This document shows, piece by piece, positions 1-8,390 of a stretch of DNA of 37,602 bases (position 1 is the stretch's first letter; each line of letters starts with the position of its first letter). The stretch spans positions 1 through 37,602 of the forward strand of contig PLSX01000183.1 of NCBI GenBank assembly GCA_003165315.1, given 5' to 3'. Under the pieces are notes generated by a model. It did no database searches. It was not told where the DNA came from and was given only the letters and a program-made list of their open reading frames with translations. The position numbers and the translations under genes were made by a program. Origin of the DNA: Acidobacteriota bacterium (GTDB lineage: Bacteria > Acidobacteriota > Terriglobia > UBA7540).

Positions 1-93
1 CACTTTCGCAGTAAACTACCGCTAATGGTAGTGCCGCGGACTCTGGGGAAGGTGCTCCAGCCAATGATGCGGAGAATGCGACAAAACATCTGA
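1..93 (+). CDS. C-terminal tail of an unidentified gene (partial)
   Basis: An open frame runs from the first base to a TGA at 91-93 and encodes about 30 residues rich in Arg, Met and hydrophobics, ending RRMRQNI. It enters from outside the window. The composition fits a C-terminal amphipathic helix, as in SRPBCC-type or small regulatory proteins, but the fragment is too short to name. The other two forward frames stop within the first 25 bases, so this is the only frame that could continue an upstream gene. It ends 44 bases before bshC on the same strand. Confidence 0.35.
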   Translation, partial: HFRSKLPLMVVPRTLGKVLQPMMRRMRQNI

Positions 94-137
94 AATCTTG
101 CTGCTGATAAGCAGACCGTGTAGGATAGCTAATACTG

Positions 138-1763
138 ATGATTTCGACTTGCATCCCGTATACTCAGGTTCCTCACTCCAGCGCCCTGCTGACGGATTAT
201 CTCTACCACTACGACCGTGTCAGCCGGTTCTACAACGGGGCACCTCACGACGCTCAAAGTTACCAGTCTGTTGCCTCGCAAATCAGTCATTTCGCCTTTG
301 ATCGCAAGGGAATTGCCGATGTGCTGGTACGGCAAAATCGGGCATTTGGTTGTTTGGGACCGACCTTGGAAAATATTGACCGCCTGAGGCAGTCGGGAAC
401 CTTCGCGATTGTTACGGGCCAGCAAGTGGGCCTCTTTTCCGGTCCGGCATTCACACTCTATAAGGCTCTCACCACGGTGCGGCTGGCGCAATCGCTTACC
501 GAGCAGGGAATATCGTCAGTGCCCGTTTTTTGGTTGGCCACAGAGGACCACGATTTAGAGGAAGTATCGCAGGGTTCCACCTTGGATGAAGAGTTCAATC
601 TTCTCCCGCTACGCGATTCCGGAAGCCGCCCCTCCCCTCGCTCGCCGGTTGGCGAGGTCAGGCACACTGAGGAAGTTACTGCGGCGCTGGCCCAATTGGA
701 AGCAGCCTTGCCCGAAGGGGAGTCTCGGTCCCGGCTGCTCCAAGATCTGAGGGAGTGTTATGTTCCCGGCGCCACATGGGGAGAGAGCTTTGGGCGATTC
801 CTGACTCGGCTCTTCGGCCGCTGGGGCGTAATTTTGCTGGATCCTCTCGATGAGGCAGTGCATTGGCTCAGTGCCAGAGTTTATCGGCAGGCGATCGAAA
901 AGGCGGCAGTCCTGCGCGCCGGAGTCCTTGAAGGCTCACGTGATCTATTGCAGCAGGGCTATCATGCCCAGGTCCACGTGGCGGAGGATTCGACCCTGGT
1001 CTTTCTGACCTGGCATGGTGATCGTCTGGCTTTGCATCAACGTGATGGGAGATTTCTGATCGATGGAAGGGAGGAGATATCGCATTCCGAACTTCAATCC
1101 GTGCTTGCTGACCGACCTCTGGAATTCTCCCCCAACGTGCTGTTACGCCCGCTGGTTCAAGACACGCTCCTGCCAACCCTGGCTTATGTGGCGGGCCCTT
1201 CTGAACTGGCCTATCTTGCCCAGGCGCGGTCGATTTACCATGCCTTCGACCGTCCGCAGCCTATAGTTTTCCCTCGTGCGGGATTTACTCTTCTTGACTC
1301 GCGCACTGACCGATTGATGGAAAAGTATAAATTGAGTCTTCCTGATGTGTGGCAGGGCGAGGAAATCCTGGGCCAGAAAATCGCCGCCATCGGATTTGCC
1401 GAAGGTTGGTCGGAGCATTTTGATCAGAGCGAGCGCGACCTGGAGCATATCCTGACCCGTTTGCAGGGTGATATCGAAAAGCTCGATGCCACCCTGCTGG
1501 ATACACTTCAACACACCAAAGAGAAAATGAAGTACCAGATGGAGCGGCTGCGCGGCAAATTGACCCGTGCCGCGTTGGGCCGTTCGGACCTGCTTGTCCG
1601 GCACGTCCAGGCGATTTCGCGCTTTCTCCTTCCTCACAAGGACTTGCAGGAGCGCCGCGTCGGTGGAGTTTATTTCCTGGGTCGCGGCGGATACGAGTTG
1701 CTTGAACATTTACTCGCACAGGTTCAAGTCCATTGCTCGGATCATCAGGCCTTTAAGTTCTGA
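138..1763 (+). CDS. bshC: Bacillithiol biosynthesis cysteine-adding enzyme BshC
   Basis: BshC is the putative cysteine ligase that adds cysteine to glucosaminyl-malate in the last step of bacillithiol synthesis, in the cytoplasm. The 541-residue product has the normal family length of about 540. Family signatures are visible: TGQQVGLFSGPAFTLYKA near residue 95, FWLATEDHDLEEV near 135, and a C-terminal charged helical stretch (about 440-500) that fits the family's coiled coil. The ATG start follows AGGA at 122-125, a weak and rather distant ribosome site. No bshA or bshB is seen nearby, so they would have to lie elsewhere. The gene is intact, and hemW follows after 130 bases. Confidence 0.9.
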   Translation: MISTCIPYTQVPHSSALLTDYLYHYDRVSRFYNGAPHDAQSYQSVASQISHFAFDRKGIADVLVRQNRAFGCLGPTLENIDRLRQSGTFAIVTGQQVGLFSGPAFTLYKALTTVRLAQSLTEQGISSVPVFWLATEDHDLEEVSQGSTLDEEFNLLPLRDSGSRPSPRSPVGEVRHTEEVTAALAQLEAALPEGESRSRLLQDLRECYVPGATWGESFGRFLTRLFGRWGVILLDPLDEAVHWLSARVYRQAIEKAAVLRAGVLEGSRDLLQQGYHAQVHVAEDSTLVFLTWHGDRLALHQRDGRFLIDGREEISHSELQSVLADRPLEFSPNVLLRPLVQDTLLPTLAYVAGPSELAYLAQARSIYHAFDRPQPIVFPRAGFTLLDSRTDRLMEKYKLSLPDVWQGEEILGQKIAAIGFAEGWSEHFDQSERDLEHILTRLQGDIEKLDATLLDTLQHTKEKMKYQMERLRGKLTRAALGRSDLLVRHVQAISRFLLPHKDLQERRVGGVYFLGRGGYELLEHLLAQVQVHCSDHQAFKF

Positions 1764-1893
1764 TCTCCGTTGCGATTTTGACAGCCGCGCCGCCGGGAGT
1801 TGATGATCAAAGTCGTCGCAGGCTAATGTTGGCACGATCATCTGATTTCCCCGCAGGAATCACATACCTGCGGCCACCACTCAAACCGCTGCT

Positions 1894-3075
1894 ATGTCAA
1901 CTCTTGGCGTCTACATCCAAGTCCCTTTTTGTGCCTCCAAATGCACCTTCTGCAATTTTAGCTCAAGCGTCGAGCGAAGCACGATTTTCGACCATTACAC
2001 CCAAATGCTCCAACGGGAAGCGGAATCCTGTCGCCGGCATTTTCCGGCCCTGGGCATCCCGATGGACATCCTTTCCCAGCCAGTGGATTCCATCTACATG
2101 GGCGGTGGAACCCCTGCTTTGCTGGGATCCGAACGGTTGAGTCTTATTGTCGGCGCTTTGCGTGAAAATCTGCATTGGGGCGAAAATGTTGAGTTTACGA
2201 TCGAGACTACGCCGGGCTCAGCCAGCGCCAGTCTGATTCAAGCTCTGCTGAATCTGAGTGTAAACCGCCTGAGCATTGGCGCACAGACGTTTGAGGAGCA
2301 GGAATTGCGCGCAACGGGGCGCTTGCACTCTGTTGATGAGACGGTTGACTTGGTGCTCCTGGCGCGAAAGGCGGGATTCCAGAATATCAGCCTGGATTTG
2401 ATTGCTGGCCTCCCTCATCAGACGGAAGAGTCGTTTCGTCGTAGTTTGGAAGCCACGGTAACGCTACGGCCGGAGCACGTGTCGCTCTACCTTTTTGAGG
2501 TTGACGATAAAAGCCGCTTGGGAAGGGAAGTGGTCCACGGCGGGGACCGTTATCATGCCGCCATGGTGCCCAGTGACGAATTCGTGGCGGACGCATACGA
2601 AGCAGCTTGCACATTTCTTACCAGTCAGGGGTACATCCAATACGAAATTTCCAACTTCGCCCTCCCGGGATTTGAGTCCAGTCACAATCGAAAATATTGG
2701 CAACTTGCCCCCTACTTGGGACTCGGTGCCGGAGCACATTCATTTGACGGTCCGAGGCGATGGTCAAACCATGTCAGTGTGCAGAGTTACCTCGCGAGAT
2801 TGGAACTGGGGGAGTCACCTATTGACAACTTGCGAACGCTGGCGTCAGAAGAACAGGTGGAAGAGTTCTTCTTCCTCGGGCTGCGCCAGGTTCAAGGCGT
2901 CGATTTGGATTTGGCCAGGGCGCGTTGGGGCTTCGAATCCGTGAAGCACTGGGACGAGAAGATCAACAGATTGAGGCGCGAGGGTTGGTTGGTTTGCCAT
3001 GAAGGGCGCGTCAGCCTGGCGCCCCACGCCTTCCTGATCTCCAATGAAATTTTCCAGGAATTCGTTTCCGCATAG
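1894..3075 (+). CDS. hemW: Radical SAM heme chaperone HemW (coproporphyrinogen oxidase-like)
   Basis: A 393-residue radical SAM protein of the HemN/HemW group. The cluster-binding cysteines are C13, C17 and C20 (PFCASKCTFC), followed by the GGGTP SAM-binding motif near residue 69. The C-terminal part carries HNRKYW and YLGLGAGAHSFDG, typical of HemW. HemW family members bind heme and deliver it to respiratory proteins; true oxygen-independent coproporphyrinogen oxidases are longer (about 450 residues) and have extra N-terminal residues that are absent here. HemW is therefore preferred, although many databases label such proteins coproporphyrinogen III oxidase. The ATG at 1894 begins right at the fold (MSTLGVYIQVPFC). 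No strong Shine-Dalgarno is visible. Confidence 0.88.
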   Translation: MSTLGVYIQVPFCASKCTFCNFSSSVERSTIFDHYTQMLQREAESCRRHFPALGIPMDILSQPVDSIYMGGGTPALLGSERLSLIVGALRENLHWGENVEFTIETTPGSASASLIQALLNLSVNRLSIGAQTFEEQELRATGRLHSVDETVDLVLLARKAGFQNISLDLIAGLPHQTEESFRRSLEATVTLRPEHVSLYLFEVDDKSRLGREVVHGGDRYHAAMVPSDEFVADAYEAACTFLTSQGYIQYEISNFALPGFESSHNRKYWQLAPYLGLGAGAHSFDGPRRWSNHVSVQSYLARLELGESPIDNLRTLASEEQVEEFFFLGLRQVQGVDLDLARARWGFESVKHWDEKINRLRREGWLVCHEGRVSLAPHAFLISNEIFQEFVSA

Positions 3076-3114
3076 CATATTTGCAGACTATGATGAGCGA
3101 CAGGAGCCTGAAAA

Positions 3115-4176
3115 ATGATGCCAGCAGCTTTAGTAGATTTGCGCAGTGACACTGTGACGAAGCCCTCCGAATCGATGCGCCAAGCCATTTACAATGCCGT
3201 GGTAGGCGATGACGTCTATCGTGAAGACCCCACCATCAACCGCCTTCAGGAGCGAGCGGCAGAGATTTTTGAACGTGAGGCGGCATTGTTTGTTGTCTCT
3301 GGCACTATGGGGAACCAGACGGCCATTAAAGTCCTGACGCATCACGGACAAGAGGTTATCTGCGAAGAGCGCAGCCACATTTACAACTTCGAAATGGGCA
3401 TGGTCGCAGCGTTTTCCGGGGCAGTGACTCGCACCATTCACGCTGAGGACGGAATCCTGACCTGGGATCTGATCAACTCCCATATACGCCGCCGGAATGA
3501 CCACCGCGCCCGGACCTCCCTGATCGAACTCGAGAACACGTCCAACCTTGCAGGTGGTTCAGTCTATCCGTTGGCGACCTCGGACGACATCGTTGATCGC
3601 GCGCACGCCGCAGGATTACCCGTACACCTCGATGGGGCGCGAATTTTCAATGCCAGCGTGGCTTTGGGAAAAACCGTGGCCCAGCTTACGCGTAAGTTCG
3701 ACTCGGTGATGTTCTGCCTCTCAAAGGGACTCGGCGCGCCGGTGGGCTCCCTGCTGGCGGGCAGCAAGGAATTTATCGAGGAGGCTCGAATCGTCAGAAA
3801 GATGCTGGGCGGAGGCATGCGCCAGGCGGGAGTGTTGGCGGCTGCAGGACTCATCGCTTTGGAGGAGGGCCCGAAGCGGCTACATCTCGATCACGCCAAC
3901 GCAGCATTTCTTGCCCGGGAGTTGGCGCAAATTCCTGGAATCAGCATTGATCCCGCCAAGGTGGTCACAAACATCCTTTTCTTCGAGGTCATTGGCACGG
4001 GGCTGAGTGCTCCTGAAATCTCCAGGCGACTTGCCGCTGAAGGGGTTCTGGCAAATTCCACAGATGCGACGGTTATCCGTATGGTGACTCATTTGGATGT
4101 TGACCGCGCTGGCTGTGAACGGGCCTTGAAAGTCCTGCGCGAGATTGTTTCACCACGGAAGTCATTGGCGTCCTAA
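3115..4176 (+). CDS. ltaE: Low-specificity L-threonine aldolase (PLP-dependent)
   Basis: A 353-residue fold-type I PLP enzyme of the beta-eliminating lyase/threonine aldolase family, which cleaves L-threonine or allo-threonine to glycine and acetaldehyde. The N-terminus DLRSDTVTKPS and the GDDVYREDPT stretch are family hallmarks. D183 in HLDGAR should contact the PLP ring nitrogen, and K204 in CLSKGLGAPVGS is the expected Schiff-base lysine. Two ATG codons sit in tandem at 3115 and 3118 behind AGGAG at about 3101; either could be used. The gene lies 39 bases after hemW on the same strand, so cotranscription is possible. The downstream gene is convergent. Confidence 0.9.
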   Translation: MMPAALVDLRSDTVTKPSESMRQAIYNAVVGDDVYREDPTINRLQERAAEIFEREAALFVVSGTMGNQTAIKVLTHHGQEVICEERSHIYNFEMGMVAAFSGAVTRTIHAEDGILTWDLINSHIRRRNDHRARTSLIELENTSNLAGGSVYPLATSDDIVDRAHAAGLPVHLDGARIFNASVALGKTVAQLTRKFDSVMFCLSKGLGAPVGSLLAGSKEFIEEARIVRKMLGGGMRQAGVLAAAGLIALEEGPKRLHLDHANAAFLARELAQIPGISIDPAKVVTNILFFEVIGTGLSAPEISRRLAAEGVLANSTDATVIRMVTHLDVDRAGCERALKVLREIVSPRKSLAS

Positions 4177-4212
4177 CCCGCGTCCCTCCCCCTAATTTGG
4201 GCACTTGAGTCC

Positions 4213-4959
4213 TTATTTCCTTGCTTGCTGCCGCAGTTGGACCTTCACCAGCGCGTCAAAATAGTGTGTCCGGTAGCTGGGATCGTCCGGCTCAAGCTGC
4301 GTTGCAACACGATACTCTTTGAGTGCGGCATCGAGATCACCAAGCTTCTCTAGTGCATAGCCGAGCCCATTGTGAGCGTCTGCGTCGGTCTGATCATGCC
4401 GGATGGCTTCAATCATCTCCACCCGGGCCCGCTTCCATTCCTTCGACAGTAAAAAGGTGATTCCCATCTCGCGGTGCAGGTCGGAATTTTCCGGGTCCAG
4501 CTTCATGGCCTCCCGAAGGGCGGCAACGGCGTCATCCAAGCGCGCTTGGCCTCGGAGTTGAACCGCTTGTTGGACTAATTGCTCTAACTTGACCTTATTC
4601 GCCGCCACCGTGGTCGGGTCAGTCGCCCCTGGCGACGACTGTTCATCGTTAATTGGACCGATGCGGGCTTCGCCCCCCGGTTTGGGCGAAATGAAAAATG
4701 CCACCTCAGGCTTGTCGGGACAGCGCACATGGATGTAATGGTCACCGGGATCAACGTCGGTAAGCGCAAGATTCCCGTACGCATCCGTGCTGCCTGCGAC
4801 GGCCGCGTCCAGGTCAACGCGGCAACTCGCAAGGCCGGTATGAACACTGACCTTGGCGGTCTGCAATTGATGCTCGCGCCCTTCTGCAAGACTTGTGGTC
4901 GCGGCAAGAGCCGCGCACCAGGTCAAAATTCTGAGCGACTTTACCAAAATGTTCGTCAT
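4213..4959 (-). CDS. Exported TPR protein with an N-terminal carboxypeptidase-regulatory-like domain
   Basis: The frame is open to 5286, but the part upstream of 4959 is unlike protein sequence. The ATG at 4957-4959 opens a clear signal peptide (MTNILVKSLRILTWCAALAA, then a small-residue cleavage zone near SLAEG). The mature protein has a short beta-rich domain (about residues 30-95) like carboxypeptidase-regulatory or PEGA modules, then about three tetratricopeptide repeats (about 120-245). The product is 248 residues and is probably periplasmic or secreted, mediating protein contacts. The client is unknown. It diverges from the MeaB fusion gene across a 269-base intergenic region and converges on the threonine aldolase. 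Confidence 0.7.
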   Translation of the reverse strand: MTNILVKSLRILTWCAALAATTSLAEGREHQLQTAKVSVHTGLASCRVDLDAAVAGSTDAYGNLALTDVDPGDHYIHVRCPDKPEVAFFISPKPGGEARIGPINDEQSSPGATDPTTVAANKVKLEQLVQQAVQLRGQARLDDAVAALREAMKLDPENSDLHREMGITFLLSKEWKRARVEMIEAIRHDQTDADAHNGLGYALEKLGDLDAALKEYRVATQLEPDDPSYRTHYFDALVKVQLRQQARK

Positions 4960-4998
4960 GTCGTTTCTAGGGGTTGAACCGAATGGGGATCCCGGAGC

Positions 4999-5015
4999 GC
5001 GCGTTGTACACGCGC
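4999..5015. promoter_or_regulatory. Perfect 6-bp inverted repeat in a divergent intergenic region
   Basis: GCGCGT (4999-5004) and ACGCGC (5010-5015) are perfect inverted copies around a 5-base spacer. The element lies 40 bases upstream of the TPR gene start, in the region shared with the divergent MeaB-fusion gene. It could be an operator or a short hairpin; GC-rich DNA makes chance repeats of this size fairly common. Confidence 0.25.
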
Positions 5016-5084
5016 CCTCTTGACCAATTCCCGCCATTAGCTTAGCACGGTTGGGCTGCGGACGCGGGCTTACGCGGCCTTTTC

Positions 5085-5111
5085 TTGACGGCCTCTCTGA
5101 TGTGTTATAGC
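5085..5111 (+). promoter_or_regulatory. Candidate sigma-70-like promoter for the MeaB-epimerase fusion
   Basis: TTGACG (5085-5090) and TATAGC (5106-5111) are separated by 15 bases, shorter than the optimal 17. They lie about 120 bases upstream of the ATG at 5229. Nothing else in the region looks more promoter-like; this rests on pattern only. Confidence 0.3.
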
Positions 5112-5228
5112 CTGAATTAAGGGCAGAAATGAGCGCTCCGCCTTTGCCAGAGACGTATTTGCAGTGACGTGGGATTCCCTCAATGCTTCTGAAAGGTTGG
5201 GCCGCGGCCCTTCCGGCTAAAAGTTGCC

Positions 5229-6620
5229 ATGCCCGAGATAGATCACGTCTTCCTGGAAAAGATTCTTGCGGGTGACCGGCGTTCAATCGCCCAAGCTATT
5301 TCTGCTGTTGAGAACCGGGACCCTGCGGCGGTTCTGCTGCTGCGCGAGTTGTTTCCAAAATCAGGGCGTGCCTGCGTCATAGGCCTTACGGGCTCTCCGG
5401 GAGCGGGCAAGAGCACGCTGGTGGAAAAGCTGGCGGAGAAGTATCGCCGCCGCGGCAAGCGAGTGGGGATTCTTGCCGTTGATCCCACCAGCCCTTATTC
5501 TGGTGGGGCTATTCTGGGTGACCGGGTGCGGATGCAAAGCCTGTCTCAGCATCCTGGTGTCTACATCCGCAGCATGGCGACGCGCGGGCAGATGGGCGGC
5601 CTTGCTCCCGCAACTCAGGATGCGGTAACTATTCTCGACGCGGCCGGTTGCGAAGTTATCCTGATTGAAACCGTCGGCGTTGGGCAGGATGAAGTGGAAG
5701 TGGCGCGCCTTGCCGACGTAACGGTTTTGCTGCTGGTACCGGGCCTGGGCGATGATATTCAAACCTTTAAGGCTGGCGTGATGGAAATCGCCGACCTGTA
5801 TGTCATCAACAAGGTGGATCGCCCTGGTGCTGAGCGTGTTGAGCAGGAAGTTACGGCAATGCTTTCGCTGGCAACGTGCTCCGATGGTTGGCAGCCGCCC
5901 ATCCTCAAGACCGTTGCCACTACGGGGCAGGGCCTTGAAGAACTGGTGAAGGCTCTTGACGCGTTTCACGATTTCAGCCAAAAAGGTGGCGTTTCGGGAC
6001 GGCGCCGCAAGGATCATTGGCGCTCACGACTTTTGGATCTTTTGCGACAAACGCTTTTCGAAAGAGCCGTTGCCGGGCTTCTTGAAAATGGATTGCTTGA
6101 CCGGCAGGTTGCTGAGTTGGTTTCGCATCATAAGGATCCACACCAGGTTGTAGACGAAATCATTGCGGCGCTAATTCCATCGGGCGAAGGTTCGTCGGTC
6201 GCATCGCCTTCGCCCACGGCCGGATTGAAGATTCATCACCTGGGCATCGCGGTGGAATCACTCGGCAGCGCTGTCCCGATCTTTCAGAAGCTAATCGGCA
6301 AGGCGCCCACTGCGGAAGAAACCGTTGTGGAACAGAAGGTGCGCGTTGCCTCTTTCCATCTTGGCGATAGCTGTCTGGAACTGCTGGAAGGCACGTCTGA
6401 GGATTCCCCCATCTCGCGATTTATCGCCAAACGCGGCCCGGGGATTCATCATCTGGCACTCACCGTTCCTGATTTAGCGGGTGCACTTTGCATGTTGGGG
6501 AGCGACGGTGTTCGCTTGATTGATCGGGAGCCACGCGTGGGCGCCGACAACCAGCGCATCGCTTTTCTCCACCCCTCGAGCATTGCCGGGGTACTGATTG
6601 AATTGATTGAGGAATCATGA
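5229..6620 (+). CDS. Fusion of MeaB-type G3E GTPase and methylmalonyl-CoA epimerase
   Basis: This 463-residue protein joins two methylmalonyl-CoA pathway functions. Residues 1 to about 315 are a MeaB/ArgK GTPase: Walker A GSPGAGKST at 55-63, the ETVGVGQDE switch near 147-155 and the NKVD base-specificity motif at 194-197. MeaB protects and reactivates B12-dependent methylmalonyl-CoA mutase. After a Ser/Pro/Gly linker (about 317-331), residues 333-463 form a glyoxalase/VOC-fold methylmalonyl-CoA epimerase with expected metal ligands in IHHLGI (336-337), Q369, GIHHLA (407-408) and E458. The two activities are normally encoded by separate genes of about 320 and 135 residues. No mutase gene is in the window. 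The stop overlaps the next start (ATGA), suggesting translational coupling. Confidence 0.88.
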   Translation: MPEIDHVFLEKILAGDRRSIAQAISAVENRDPAAVLLLRELFPKSGRACVIGLTGSPGAGKSTLVEKLAEKYRRRGKRVGILAVDPTSPYSGGAILGDRVRMQSLSQHPGVYIRSMATRGQMGGLAPATQDAVTILDAAGCEVILIETVGVGQDEVEVARLADVTVLLLVPGLGDDIQTFKAGVMEIADLYVINKVDRPGAERVEQEVTAMLSLATCSDGWQPPILKTVATTGQGLEELVKALDAFHDFSQKGGVSGRRRKDHWRSRLLDLLRQTLFERAVAGLLENGLLDRQVAELVSHHKDPHQVVDEIIAALIPSGEGSSVASPSPTAGLKIHHLGIAVESLGSAVPIFQKLIGKAPTAEETVVEQKVRVASFHLGDSCLELLEGTSEDSPISRFIAKRGPGIHHLALTVPDLAGALCMLGSDGVRLIDREPRVGADNQRIAFLHPSSIAGVLIELIEES

Positions 6621-7444
6621 AATTAGGCGCCTATACTCTGCACGCTCTTTCCGATGGACACTTCCATCTTGATGGCGGACAGATGTTCTCAGTTGTTCCC
6701 AAGGTGCTGTGGGAGAAAAGAATCCCTGCCGATGCCCGCAATCGCTTGCGGTTGGGATTGACCTGCCTGTTGATTCAGACGGGCCATGAAAACATTTTGG
6801 TGGAAACGGGTATTGGAGATAAATTCGACGCAAAATATATCGAGATTTACGGCATCGATCGGTCCCGCACACTCCTCGATGAACTCCGCGGGTTGAGCTT
6901 GGAGCCGCAGGACATCGATATTGTGATCAATACACACTTGCACTTTGACCACTGCGGATGGAATGTTCGAAGCGATGACGGCAAACTGGTGCCCACATTT
7001 CCCCGGGCGCGCTACCTGATCCAGCGTGGTGAGTGGGAAGACGCACACCATGCCACGGAGCGCAATCGCGCCAGCTACATTGAACCATTCTTCGCCGCGG
7101 CCGTGGGACAAACAGAGTTCTTGGATGGCGACACAGAAATCGTTCCGGGCGTGCGCGTGGAGGTGGGCGCAGGGCACACACGATGCATGCAATGCGTCCG
7201 GGTGGAATCTGAGGGTGGCACAGCGTATTTCCCCTCTGATCTGGTGCCCACGAACTCTCATCTGCCCTACCCGTGGATGACCAGCTTCGACCTCTATCCA
7301 TTGGAAACGCTGGCCAACAAGAAGCGCATGCTGCCTGAGCTGGCTGAGGCAAATGCGGTGATTATCTTCGCCCATGACCCATCCATTCCCTGGGCGCGCG
7401 TGGTTAGAGTCGACGGTCGAATTTCCACACAGCCGGCAGAGTAG
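6617..7444 (+). CDS. Metallo-beta-lactamase-fold hydrolase
   Basis: A 275-residue MBL-fold protein. The metal site HLHFDH lies at residues 107-112; further expected ligands are the His in GAGHT, the Asp in YFPSDL and the His in IFAHDPS. The overall pattern resembles the quorum-quenching lactonase/MBL-hydrolase branch rather than beta-lactamases or glyoxalase II, but the substrate cannot be told from sequence. No signal peptide is visible, so it is probably cytoplasmic. Its ATG overlaps the TGA of the MeaB-epimerase gene by the sequence ATGA, which suggests cotranslation and perhaps a role in acyl-CoA or thioester turnover. That functional link is inference only. Confidence 0.8.
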   Translation: MKLGAYTLHALSDGHFHLDGGQMFSVVPKVLWEKRIPADARNRLRLGLTCLLIQTGHENILVETGIGDKFDAKYIEIYGIDRSRTLLDELRGLSLEPQDIDIVINTHLHFDHCGWNVRSDDGKLVPTFPRARYLIQRGEWEDAHHATERNRASYIEPFFAAAVGQTEFLDGDTEIVPGVRVEVGAGHTRCMQCVRVESEGGTAYFPSDLVPTNSHLPYPWMTSFDLYPLETLANKKRMLPELAEANAVIIFAHDPSIPWARVVRVDGRISTQPAE

Positions 7445-7482
7445 TCTTGCGAATCTCGCCCCGCGAGGGGATAGGAGGAAGT

Positions 7483-8346
7483 TTGGCCAAAGCACAGATT
7501 GGTGTCATCGGGGGGAGCGGTCTTTACAGCATGCCGGGCCTGCAAAAGGCCCGCGAAGTTCGTGTCACCACACCTTACGGAAAGCCCTCGGACGCTTACA
7601 TTGTGGGAACTCTTGAGGGGCGGCAGGTGGCATTCCTCGCCCGCCATGGGCGCGGACATTTGATCACACCGTCGGAGTTAAATTTCCGTGCCAACATCTA
7701 TGGCTTCAAAAAGTTGGGCGTGCAACGGATCATTTCTGTCAGCGCCGTGGGCTCTTTGCGTGAGGATTACCGCCCCACCGACATGGCCCTGCCGGCTCAG
7801 TTTGTAGACCACACTCGTGGCCGCATCTCCACTTTCTTTGGGGGCGGATTGGTCGCGCATGTCGGATTTGATACTCCTGTTTGCCCCACGGTTGTCAGCA
7901 CGCTTTCTGAAGCGTGCGCCGGCACCGCCGTGACTGTCCACAAGGGCGGAACGTATCTTTGCATGGAAGGTCCGGCTTTTTCCACCAAGGCGGAATCGAA
8001 CCTGTACCGGTCGTGGGGTATGGATATCATCGGTATGACTGCGCTTCAGGAAGCCAAATTGGCGCGTGAAGCGGAAATTTGCTACGCCGTCCTTGCCATG
8101 GTGACGGACTACGATTGCTGGCATCCTTCGCACGATGCCGTTACAGTTACTCAAGTCCTTGACTATCTCTCCCGCAACGTCGAAAATTCCCAGAAGATTG
8201 TGCGGCAAGCGGTGCGCTCTCTCCCTGAGGAGCGTAACTGCAAATGCGCTTCTGCGCTTGCCCACGCGATCCTCAGCGATCGCAAGAAGATTCCTACCGC
8301 AGCCAGGAAGAAGCTGGCTCTGCTGGTGGGCAAGTACCTGAAATAA
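7483..8346 (+). CDS. mtnP: S-methyl-5'-thioadenosine phosphorylase (MTAP)
   Basis: MTAP cleaves 5'-methylthioadenosine, the by-product of polyamine synthesis, with phosphate to adenine and methylthioribose-1-phosphate. The 287-residue product has the family's usual length and motifs: IGVIGGSGLYSM at the N-terminus, RHGRGHLITPSELNFRANI, the MEGPAFSTKAES substrate loop, IGMTALQEAKLAREAEICYA, and TDYDCW, whose Asp favours 6-aminopurines over guanine. The frame opens earlier with a TTG at 7447, but a second TTG at 7483 follows AGGAGGA (7473-7479) and puts the start directly at the fold, so it is chosen. It sits 38 bases after the MBL hydrolase and 44 bases before the PfkB kinase, probably in one transcript. 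Confidence 0.88.
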   Translation: MAKAQIGVIGGSGLYSMPGLQKAREVRVTTPYGKPSDAYIVGTLEGRQVAFLARHGRGHLITPSELNFRANIYGFKKLGVQRIISVSAVGSLREDYRPTDMALPAQFVDHTRGRISTFFGGGLVAHVGFDTPVCPTVVSTLSEACAGTAVTVHKGGTYLCMEGPAFSTKAESNLYRSWGMDIIGMTALQEAKLAREAEICYAVLAMVTDYDCWHPSHDAVTVTQVLDYLSRNVENSQKIVRQAVRSLPEERNCKCASALAHAILSDRKKIPTAARKKLALLVGKYLK

Positions 8347-8390
8347 ATAGCTGGTGTTCAATCCGCTCTCCTGAGGTTAACGGAATCCCT

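Noticed and set aside
4960-5286. N-terminal extension of the exported TPR protein frame
   Set aside because: The extension is Arg/Pro/Ser-rich, overlaps the divergent gene's start, and would bury the clear signal peptide that begins at 4959.
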